Positions 31,546 through 39,600 of a DNA stretch of 52,161 bases are shown here, piece after piece; the first letter of the stretch is position 1; each line of letters opens with the position of its first letter. Under the pieces are notes generated by a model. The model was given only the letters and a program-made list of their open reading frames with translations. It made no database searches and was not told where the DNA came from. Origin of the DNA: Janthinobacterium rivuli (lineage in GTDB: Bacteria; Pseudomonadota; Gammaproteobacteria; Burkholderiales; Burkholderiaceae_D); the NCBI RefSeq assembly GCF_009208735.1, contig NZ_WFLJ01000029.1:1-52161 (forward strand), written 5' to 3'. A program made the translations under genes and the position numbers.

Positions 31546-32163
31546 ATGACTCAGCTATTGGTAATCGAAACCAGCCCTCGTGGCAAGCACTCCGTGTCGC
31601 GCAACATGACCCGTCGTTTCGTGCAGGACTGGCGCGCCGCGCACGCGGATGGCGAAGTGGTCGAACGCGACCTCATGGATGCGGGACTGCAGTTCGTCAA
31701 CGCGGCCTGGCTGCAAGCCTACTTCACGCCTGCACAGCAGCACACTCCCGCCATGGCGGACGAGTTACGGCTGTCGGACGAGCTCGTTGCGGAATTGCTC
31801 GCCGCCGACCACATTGTCATCGCAACGCCCGTCTATAACTACAATGTTCCGGCCGTGCTCAAGGCCTGGATCGACCATATCGTGCGCAAGGGTCTGACGC
31901 TGGGCTTCGATGGACGCGGCCTCGTGACCGGCAAGAAGGCAACCGTACTGATCGCGTCTGGCGGCGTCTATACGGAGGGCTCGCCGATCCGGGATCGCGA
32001 CATCGCCACCCAGTACCTCCGCCTCGTGCTTGGCGTGATCGGTATCGGCGACGTGACCTTCGTTGCCGGTGGCGGGGCCAAGGCGGTCGATTTAGGCGAG
32101 GAAACCATGGAACGCTTCGTCGAGAAGCTCGGCGCCGATCTCGGACGCGCGGCCAGCGTCTGA
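31546..32163 (+). CDS. azoR: FMN-dependent NADH:quinone/azo oxidoreductase
   Basis: A 205-aa flavodoxin-like enzyme of the AzoR/AcpD family that reduces quinones and azo compounds with NADH and FMN. Visible signatures are the FMN phosphate loop (ETSPRGKHSVSRNMTRRFV), TPVYNYNVPAVLKAWIDHI and the glycine-rich ASGGVYTEGSPIRD before the C-terminal FVAGGG region. It starts at ATG 31546, with AAGGATG upstream; the ATG at 31501 lacks a site and adds non-conserved residues. Regulation by the adjacent LysR protein is inferred from gene arrangement. Confidence 0.9.
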   Translation: MTQLLVIETSPRGKHSVSRNMTRRFVQDWRAAHADGEVVERDLMDAGLQFVNAAWLQAYFTPAQQHTPAMADELRLSDELVAELLAADHIVIATPVYNYNVPAVLKAWIDHIVRKGLTLGFDGRGLVTGKKATVLIASGGVYTEGSPIRDRDIATQYLRLVLGVIGIGDVTFVAGGGAKAVDLGEETMERFVEKLGADLGRAASV

Positions 32164-32366
32164 TATGGATCGGCGCTGGAAGCAGCCAAGGGTAGGGCAC
32201 CTGTCCTTGTCGGCAGGTGTTCCGCTCCTGAGCACCAGCCCGCGTAAAACCCCTGGCGCCGCTCCCAATCTGTTGTACAATCCTTGAGAACGGTCGTGCT
32301 TTTTTTGTGCGCTGAGCTTCCTTGCGTGCAGTCATCACGGCAACCGATAAGAACAAGGAGACAGAC

Positions 32367-33557
32367 ATGGACCTGCAATATACGGCCGAGGAGATGGCGT
32401 TCCGCGACACGGTGCGCGCCTTCCTCGACACCCATCTGCCGGCGGACTTGCAGCGCAAGGTGCGCCAGCATTTGCGCCTGAACCGCGACGATTACGTGCG
32501 CTGGCATAAGATTGTTGCGCAGCAAGGCTGGGCCGCGCCGGCCTGGCCCGTCGAATACGGCGGCACGGGCTGGACGTCCGTGCAGCGCCACATCTGGGAA
32601 GACGAGTGCGCGCGCGCCGCCACGCCGCCCATCCTGCCCTTCGGCGTCAACATGGTGGCGCCCGTCATCATGGCCTTCGCCAATGCCGAACAAAAAGCAT
32701 ACTACTTGCCGCGCATCTTGAACTGCGACGACTGGTGGTGCCAGGGTTATTCGGAGCCGGGCGCCGGTTCCGACCTCGCTTCCCTGAAAACCACTGCCGA
32801 GCGCGACGGCGACCATTACATCGTCAACGGCCAGAAAACCTGGACGACGCTGGGCCAGCACGCGGACATGATCTTTTGCCTGGTGCGGACGGATAGCACG
32901 GTGCGCAAGCAGGAAGGCATCAGTTTCCTGTTGATCGACATGAAAACGCCGGGCGTCACCGTGCGTCCCATCATCATGCTCGATGAAGAACATGAAGTGA
33001 ACGAAGTCTTCTTCGACAACGTGCGCGTGCCCGTCAGCAATCTGGTGGGCCAGGAAAACAAGGGCTGGACGTACGCCAAGTATCTGCTGGGCCACGAGCG
33101 CACGGGCATCGCCGCCGTGGGACGCTCCAAGCGCGAATTGACTTTCCTCAAGCAGCTGGCCATGCAGCAGAGCAAGCGCGGCGTGCCGCTGCTGCACGAC
33201 CCCGTCTTTGCGGCCAAGGTCGCCACCCTGGAAATCGAATTGATGGCGCTGGAAATGACGGTCTTGCGCGTCATCAGCGAAGAAGGCAAGGGGCCTGGAC
33301 CGCAGGCGTCGATGCTGAAGGTGCGCGGTTCGGAACTGCAGCAGCAATTGACGGAACTGATGGTGGAAGCCCTCGGCCCGCAAGCCTTGCCCTTCGACCC
33401 TGATTTTCTTGACGGCACCGCACCGCATGGCGCGGGCGGCGACGACCTGGCCGCGCCGCTGGCCGCGTATTACTTCAATTACCGCAAGACATCGATCTAT
33501 GGCGGCTCGAATGAAATCCAGAAAAACATCATCACGCAGATGATCCTGGGCCTGTAA
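32367..33557 (+). CDS. pimC: acyl-CoA dehydrogenase, pimeloyl-CoA dehydrogenase large-subunit type
   Basis: A 396-aa FAD acyl-CoA dehydrogenase. Motifs include WPVEYGGTGWTSVQRHIWED, CQGYSEPGAGSDLASLKT and INGQKTWTTLGQHAD (here VNGQKTWTT), and the C-terminal YGGSNEIQKNIITQMILGL. These match the large subunit of pimeloyl-CoA dehydrogenase (PimC) best. The usual catalytic glutamate of the YEG loop is glycine, but an LGHERTGIA glutamate at the isovaleryl-type position (helix G) is present and may serve. ATG at 32367 with AAGGAGA seven nt upstream. First gene of a four-gene operon, 16 nt before the small subunit. Substrate (dicarboxyl- or long side-chain-CoA) is inferred from similarity. Confidence 0.85.
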   Translation: MDLQYTAEEMAFRDTVRAFLDTHLPADLQRKVRQHLRLNRDDYVRWHKIVAQQGWAAPAWPVEYGGTGWTSVQRHIWEDECARAATPPILPFGVNMVAPVIMAFANAEQKAYYLPRILNCDDWWCQGYSEPGAGSDLASLKTTAERDGDHYIVNGQKTWTTLGQHADMIFCLVRTDSTVRKQEGISFLLIDMKTPGVTVRPIIMLDEEHEVNEVFFDNVRVPVSNLVGQENKGWTYAKYLLGHERTGIAAVGRSKRELTFLKQLAMQQSKRGVPLLHDPVFAAKVATLEIELMALEMTVLRVISEEGKGPGPQASMLKVRGSELQQQLTELMVEALGPQALPFDPDFLDGTAPHGAGGDDLAAPLAAYYFNYRKTSIYGGSNEIQKNIITQMILGL

Positions 33558-33573
33558 GGCAGAAGGAGACGAC

Positions 33574-34719
33574 ATGGACTTCCATTTTAATCAGGAACAG
33601 CAGCAATTCGCCGACGCGCTCAGGCGCTGGGTCGACAAGGATTACCCGTTTGAAACGCGCAAGCAGATCGTCCACTCGGCCACGGGCACGTCCGATGCCG
33701 CCTGGGCCACCCTGGCCGAACTGGGCATGACGGCCTTGCCGCTGCCGGCCGCCGCGGGCGGCTTCGATGGCACGGCCGTCGACATGCTGCTGGTGATGCA
33801 GGAACTGGGCCGCGGCCTGGTGGTCGAACCGTATCTGGCCACCGTGCTGGGGGCGCGTTTCCTCACGTTGGCGGGCGGTCACGATGCCGTGCTGGAGCAG
33901 GTCGCCGGCGGCAGCCTGAAGCTCGCGTGCGCGCTGGGCGAACGCCAGTCGCGCCATGACATGCACGATATCGCCACCACGGCCATCGCCAGCGGCGACG
34001 GTTTCGTGCTCGATGGCGAGAAAACCGTCGTCATCCACGGCGCGCAGGCGGGCGCGCTGATCGTCTCGGCGCGCAGCGGTGGCGCCCAGATGGACACGGA
34101 CGGCATCTCGCTGTTCCTCGTGCCTGTCGATGCACCCGGCGTTTCCGTGCGCGACTACCGCACCATCGACGGCCAGCGCGCCGCCACCGTCACCCTCGTG
34201 CAAGTGGTGCTGAGCCATGACGCCCTGATCGGCCAGGCTGGGCAGGGCTGGCCCGTGCTCGATGCCGCGCTCGACTATGGCGCCGCGCTGCTGTGCGCGG
34301 AAGCCGTGGGCGCCATGGACGCCATCTTCGCCGCCACGCTCGAGTACCTGAAGACGCGTCAGCAGTTCGGCGCGCCCATCGGCAAGTTTCAGGCCTTGCA
34401 GCACCGCATGGCCGACATGTTCATCCACCTGGAGCAGGCGCGCTCGATGGCCATGCTGGCCGCCGCCAAGGCCGACAGCGACGACGTGGCGGAGCGCCGC
34501 CGGACGGTCTCCGCCGCCAAGGCGAGGGTGGGGCTGGCCGCCACCTTTGTCGGCCAGCAAGCCGTGCAATTGCATGGCGGCATGGGCGTGACGGACGAAT
34601 TGCCTGCCGCCCACCATTTCAAGCGCCTCTCCATGATCGCCCTGACCTTGGGCGACGTGGAGCACCATATCGAGCGCTTTATCGCCCAGCCGGGCTTCTT
34701 GCCGACGGAGACCGCATGA
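33574..34719 (+). CDS. pimD: acyl-CoA dehydrogenase, pimeloyl-CoA dehydrogenase small-subunit type
   Basis: A 381-aa acyl-CoA dehydrogenase-fold protein. It begins MDFHFNQEQQQFADALRRWV and carries VMQELGRGLVVEPYLATV, typical of PimD-like small subunits, plus YLKTRQQFGAPIGKFQALQH and LHGGMGVTDELPAAHHFKR. By alignment neither the YEG-loop nor the helix-G catalytic glutamate is present (DYGAALLC replaces the latter), so this is probably the non-catalytic partner of an alpha2beta2 enzyme with the gene upstream. ATG at 33574 with AAGGAGA. Shares ATGA with the next gene. Confidence 0.85.
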   Translation: MDFHFNQEQQQFADALRRWVDKDYPFETRKQIVHSATGTSDAAWATLAELGMTALPLPAAAGGFDGTAVDMLLVMQELGRGLVVEPYLATVLGARFLTLAGGHDAVLEQVAGGSLKLACALGERQSRHDMHDIATTAIASGDGFVLDGEKTVVIHGAQAGALIVSARSGGAQMDTDGISLFLVPVDAPGVSVRDYRTIDGQRAATVTLVQVVLSHDALIGQAGQGWPVLDAALDYGAALLCAEAVGAMDAIFAATLEYLKTRQQFGAPIGKFQALQHRMADMFIHLEQARSMAMLAAAKADSDDVAERRRTVSAAKARVGLAATFVGQQAVQLHGGMGVTDELPAAHHFKRLSMIALTLGDVEHHIERFIAQPGFLPTETA

Positions 34720-35213
34720 CCGCATTGACCGGAATCAAACCCAAGCACTGGTATTTCGAAGATTTTACGCAAGGACTGGAAATCGACCTGGGCCAGCGCC
34801 ATGTGACGGAGAAGGAAATCATCGCCTTCGCCACGGATTTCGACCCGCAGCCGTTCCACGTCGACCATGCGGCCGCCGAAAAGACCATCTTCAAGGGCGT
34901 CATCGCCAGCGGCTGGCATACCTGCGGCATGATGATGCGCCTGGTGGTCGACAACTTGCTCAAGCATTCGTCCAGCATGGGTTCGCCTGGCCTGGACAGC
35001 ATCCGCTGGTTGAAACCCGTGCGCGCCGGCGACACTTTGCACCTGACCTACCAGGTCAAGGAAGTGCGCCCATCGACGTCGAAACCGGACCGCGGCATCG
35101 TCATTTCCGTGTGGAGCGTGCGCAACCAGCATGGCGAAGTCGTCACCACGGTGGAGGGCATGGGCATGTTCGGCCGCCGCCCGGTGGCGCAAGAGGAGCC
35201 GGGCCATGCGTGA
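34716..35213 (+). CDS. MaoC-family dehydratase (first of two)
   Basis: A 165-aa hot-dog-fold hydratase. It carries the MaoC signature FATDFDPQPFHVD (residues about 39-51), with the catalytic Asp/His pair, and GVIASGWHTCGMMMRLVVDN after it. Expected to hydrate trans-2-enoyl-CoA to (R)-3-hydroxyacyl-CoA, or to be half of a heterodimeric hydratase with the next gene. Start ATG at 34716 overlaps the preceding stop by 4 nt; the frame extends upstream but has no conserved residues there. Confidence 0.9.
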   Translation: MTALTGIKPKHWYFEDFTQGLEIDLGQRHVTEKEIIAFATDFDPQPFHVDHAAAEKTIFKGVIASGWHTCGMMMRLVVDNLLKHSSSMGSPGLDSIRWLKPVRAGDTLHLTYQVKEVRPSTSKPDRGIVISVWSVRNQHGEVVTTVEGMGMFGRRPVAQEEPGHA

Positions 35214-35661
35214 CATCGCCGGCATCGCCGGTTTCCAGGCCCTGGCGGGCCAGCACGTGGCCGTTTCCGACTGGCTCACCATCACCCAGCAGCGAATCGA
35301 CACCTTTGCCGACGCGACGGACGACCATCAGTGGATCCACGTCGACGCCGAGCGCTGCGCGCGCGAGTCGCCGTACGGCTGCACCGTGGCGCACGGCTTC
35401 CTGACCTTGTCCCTGCTGCCGGCCATGTTGCAGGGCGCCTTGCACATGGCCGGCATCCGCATGGCCATCAACTATGGCCTCAATAAGGTGCGCTTTCCCG
35501 GCCCCGTGCCCGTGAACAGCCGGCTGCGCGCGCGGCTCGACATCCTCTCCGTCGACGACTTGCCGGAAGGCGCCCAGGTGAACTGGGCCGTCACCATGGA
35601 GCGCGAAGGCGATGCGAAACCCGTGTGCGTGGCGGAGTTCCTGATGCGGTGTTATCCCTGA
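35206..35661 (+). CDS. MaoC-family dehydratase (second of two)
   Basis: A 151-aa hot-dog protein beginning MRDIAGIAGFQALAGQHVAV. It also has the hydratase signature FADATDDHQWIHVDAERC with Asp and His, then TVAHGFLTLSLLPAML and GLNKVRFPGPVPV, typical of single-domain NodN/MaoC hydratases. Both MaoC genes in this operon keep the catalytic pair, unlike ChsH1/ChsH2 pairs in which one is inactive, so two separate hydratases are possible. Overlaps the preceding gene by 8 nt; AGAGGAGCC lies upstream of ATG 35206. The transcript probably ends at a palindrome at 35687-35716. Confidence 0.9.
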   Translation: MRDIAGIAGFQALAGQHVAVSDWLTITQQRIDTFADATDDHQWIHVDAERCARESPYGCTVAHGFLTLSLLPAMLQGALHMAGIRMAINYGLNKVRFPGPVPVNSRLRARLDILSVDDLPEGAQVNWAVTMEREGDAKPVCVAEFLMRCYP

Positions 35662-35686
35662 GCGACAAGTTGCTTCCCCTTCGTAG

Positions 35687-35716
35687 GTCGGCTTAGCCCG
35701 CAGGGCGTAAGCCGAC
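35687..35716. repeat. palindromic element between convergent genes
   Basis: GTCGGCTTA (35687-35695) and TAAGCCGAC (35708-35716) form a perfect 9-bp stem, with an inner GCCC (35696-35699) / GGGC (35703-35706) and a single bulged G. It resembles REP-like palindromes and lies in the 88 bp between two convergent genes, so it may act as a bidirectional terminator. Confidence 0.6.
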
Positions 35717-35749
35717 ATGGGGCTGGCGGAAGTCCCCTGGCGGCGGCGC

Positions 35750-36673
35750 TCACTCCCCGTCAGAGGCGCAATACCTGTCCCGCCCCGTATGCTTGGCGCG
35801 GTACAGCAGGGCGTCGGCGGCGCGGATCAGGGCGCTGGGGTCCATGCCTTCCGTGGGCATGACGCTGGCCATGCCCAGGCTGACGGTGACGTGCGGGCCG
35901 ACGCTCGACCGGGCATGGGGAATGTCCAGTGCGCGCACCTCGTCGAGGATGCGCTGGGCCACCACTTCGGCGCCGTCGCGTGTTTCCTGCGGCAGCAGGA
36001 TGATGAATTCCTCGCCGCCATAGCGCGCCAGCAGGTCGGGCGGACGCACGGCGCAGCGGCGCAGGGCGGCGCTCACCTGCTGCAGGCACAGGTCGCCTGC
36101 CTGGTGGCCATACGTGTCGTTGTAATCCTTGAAGTGGTCGATATCGGCCATGATGAGGGCCATCGGCACGCCATCGCGCGCGCAGCGCCGCCATTCGCTA
36201 TCCATCGTCTCGTTGAAGCTGCGCCGGTTGGCCACGCCCGTCAGCGAGTCCGTCAGCGACAGTTCGCGCATGGCGTCGGCCTGCCGCTTGATGGTCAGCT
36301 GGCTGCGCACGCGGGCGCGCACGACGGCCGCGTTGAACGGTTTCGTGATGAAATCGACGGCGCCCGCTTCCAGCGCCCGCGTCTCGTCCTCGGGCTGGTT
36401 CAGGGCCGTGACGAAGATGACGGGAATGGCGTTCAGCAGGGCCGATTCGCGCAGCGCGTTGCAGACGGCATAGCCATCCATGCCGGGCATGACGGCGTCG
36501 AGCAGGATCAGGTCCGGCAGTTGATTATGCGCGATCTCCAGCGCCTTCGCACCGCTCAGGGCGAACAGCACGTCGTGTTCCTCGCGCAGCAGCTGGTGCA
36601 GGATCTGGATGTTTTCCATGGCGTCATCGACGATGAGGATGCGCCCGTTCATGGCAAGGTTGGTCCAGCTCAC
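35750..36673 (-). CDS. response regulator with diguanylate cyclase domain (REC-GGDEF)
   Basis: A 307-aa signalling protein. REC is at residues about 10-125 with the phospho-acceptor Asp in LILLDAVMPGMDG and KPF near its end. GGDEF follows at about 140-305: the active-site signature is RYGGEEFIILLP, with RPPD five residues before it, an intact RxxD inhibitory I-site. So it should be an active cyclase with product inhibition. The start GTG at 36673 shares GTGA with the stop of the hybrid kinase, and GAGAGGAA precedes it, so the two are translationally coupled. The kinase's own HPt or REC relay is the likely phosphate source. Confidence 0.93.
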   Translation of the reverse strand: MSWTNLAMNGRILIVDDAMENIQILHQLLREEHDVLFALSGAKALEIAHNQLPDLILLDAVMPGMDGYAVCNALRESALLNAIPVIFVTALNQPEDETRALEAGAVDFITKPFNAAVVRARVRSQLTIKRQADAMRELSLTDSLTGVANRRSFNETMDSEWRRCARDGVPMALIMADIDHFKDYNDTYGHQAGDLCLQQVSAALRRCAVRPPDLLARYGGEEFIILLPQETRDGAEVVAQRILDEVRALDIPHARSSVGPHVTVSLGMASVMPTEGMDPSALIRAADALLYRAKHTGRDRYCASDGE

Positions 36674-39600
36674 TTGTTTTCCTCTCGTTTCAGCTGATCG
36701 AGCACGAGTTCTTCCGCCTCGGCAAAATTCAGCGTTTCAATCGCATCCGCCATCGCCAGGGCCGCTTCCCGGTCCGCCTGTTGCAGGGCGGGGTGCAGGG
36801 CGTGGAATTGCGCCAGCGCTTTCAGGTTATTGTTGTGGATCAGGATGAGCAGCTCGGCCAGGCCGGCGCGCAGGTCGACCGGCACGCTGCCGGGCGCGGC
36901 CGCTGCCGCCTGCCCGCGCCGCAGGGGCGAGGGCAGGGTGCGCGCCGCGTCGATGACTTCGGCCATCGCGTGTTCCAGGCGGCCCAGCAAGGCGGCCGTG
37001 GCGTGCGATTGCCCCGTTTTCAGCGCTTTTTCCGTCTCGGCGGCCAGGCTGGCGACATGCGTGGCGCCCAGGTTGGCCGCCACGCCGCACACGCGGTGCA
37101 GCAACTGCGCCGCCTGCTGCGCCTGGCCTGCGGCCAGCAGGGCCCTGGTTTCCTCGACGGCGTCGCCTTGCGAGTTTTCAAAGCGCTTGAGCAGGGCCAG
37201 GAAGGCGCCGTAATCGCCGCCGAAGCGGTGCAGGGCCGCCGCCAGGTCGATGCCGGGCACCGTGGCCGGCAGGTCCAGCATTGGCGTGACGGCATCATCC
37301 GCCTGGCTGGCGCCGCCACCGCCGCCCGGGGTCGCCGGCACCAGCCGGGTCAGGGTCTGGATCATCTCGTCGACATCGATGGGCTTGGCCACATGCGCAT
37401 TCATGCCGCTGGCGATGGCGCGCAGGCGGTCTTCGTCCATGGCGTTGGCCGTCATGGCGATGATGGGCAGATCCCCCAAACCCAGGGCGCGGATGGCGAG
37501 CGTGGCGTCATAGCCATTCATGACGGGCATCTGCAAATCCATCAGCACCACGTCCCAGGCATCCGGCGTGTTGGTGAGCAAGTCGACGGCCAGCTTGCCG
37601 TTGGCGGCCAGGGCCACGCGCGCGCCCGAGTGCAGCAAAATGTACTGCGCCACTTCCTGGTTGATTTCATTGTCTTCCACCAGCAGCACGCGCATGCCGC
37701 TGAGCAAACCCGACAAGGGCGTGGAAACGGGTAGCGCGGAAGGCGTGCCGCGGCCCTCGCGCACGGCCGTCACGGCCGCCAGCAGGCGCGCCGGGGTGGC
37801 CGGTTTCGAAACGATGCCGGCCAGCATCAGACTGTCGGCCAGGCGTTCGAGGTTTTCGCTATCCTGGTCGGCCACCAGCATGATCACGGGCGGCAGCGCC
37901 AGCGGCGCGTCGGCGCGCGCCTCGGTGAGCATGGAAATGCCATCCATGCCGGGCATGGCCGCGTCCAGCAAGACGATGTCCGCCGCCGGCCCGCCGCTGG
38001 CGTGGGCGCGCAGCAGGGCCAGGCCGGCCGCGCCGCTATCGGCACTGCGGCTGTGCCAACCCTGCGCCGCGCACCAGTCTTCCAGCATGGCGCGCACGCT
38101 GGCATTGTCGTCGATGATCAGCAGCGACAGCTCCCTGGGCGCGCTTCGGCCGGGCGGCTCGGACGGCGGCATGACCTTCTCGAAGCGGCAGCTGAAGCGG
38201 AAATCGGAACCCTGGCCCAGCGCGCTGGTGACGCTGAGGGCGCCCCCCATCAATTCCACCATGCGCCGGCAGATGGCCAGCCCCAGTCCCGTGCCGCCGT
38301 ACTTGCGGCTGGTGCTGGTGTCGCCCTGGGAAAACGCGTCGAAGATGTGTTCCTGCTCGGCCGCGCCGATGCCGATGCCCGTGTCGCGCACGGAAAACTC
38401 CAGCGTGACGCCGGTCGCATCCTCGGCCACCTTGTTGATGGACAGCACCACTTCGCCGTATGAGGTGAACTTGACGGCGTTGCCCACCAGGTTGATGAGG
38501 ATCTGTTCCACGCGCAGGGCGTCGCCGATCAGTTCGTCCGGCACGCCGGGGTCGAGCACGAACACGGGTTCCACGCCGCGCGCCCACGCGCTGCTGGCCA
38601 GCAAGACGCCTACGCTGTCGAGCATGCGTTCGAGTTGGAAGCGGCGCTGTTCCAGCACCATCTGGCCCGCCTCGATCTTGGAGAAATCGAGCACATCGTT
38701 GACGATATTGAGCAGCGATTGCGTGGCCATCTGGATCTTGCCGACATAGCTGCGCTCGCGCCGTTCCAGCGGCGACTCTTCCAGCAGGCGCGCCAGGCCG
38801 ATGATGGCGTTCATCGGCGTGCGGATTTCATGGCTCATGTTGGCGACGAATTCGCTCTTCGCGATGCTGGCCGCCTCGGCCTTGTCGCGCGCGCGCACCA
38901 TCTGCTCGTTGAGTTCATGCAGACGCAATTCCGTGCGCTTGAGCTCGGACACATCCGAGGCCAGCACGAAGAAGCCGCGCACGCCGCCGCCATCGTCGAT
39001 ATCGGGGATGTAATTGGTCCACGTGTGGCACACCTGGCCGGCGGGATCGAGCAGGTCGCGCTCGAAGCTTTGCGGCCGGCCCGCCAGCACGCCTTCCACG
39101 TGGGGCGCATACACGTCGAACAGTTCCTGCCCCAGCAATTCGCACATGTGGATGCCGGCCAGTTCGGCGCTGCTGCGGCCAAACCATTCGTTATAGAAAT
39201 TATTTGCGAAGCGGCAACGCAAATCGGCGCCCCAGTACGACACCATGCCGGGCAGGTTGTCGGTGACGGTGCGGATGAAGCGTTCGCTCTGTTCCAGGCG
39301 CAAGGTGGTGGCGTGCAGCACCTCGGTGGCGCGCTTGCGTTCCGTGATGTCGATCGACACCCCCAGCACGTGGCTGGGGCGCCCCGCATCGTCGCGCAAG
39401 ACCACCTTGCGCGTGGTGAAGTGGCGCGTGGTGCCGTCGGCCGTGTTGATCGCCTCCTGTTCGATTTCCACCATCTGCCCCGTGGCCAGCAGCTTGCGGT
39501 CGGCGCTGACGAAGGCCGACGCTTGCTGCGGCGGGAAGAAATCGTGGTCGGTCTTGCCCAGCAATTGCTCGCGCGAGCGTCCCAGGGTCAGTTCCGCGTG

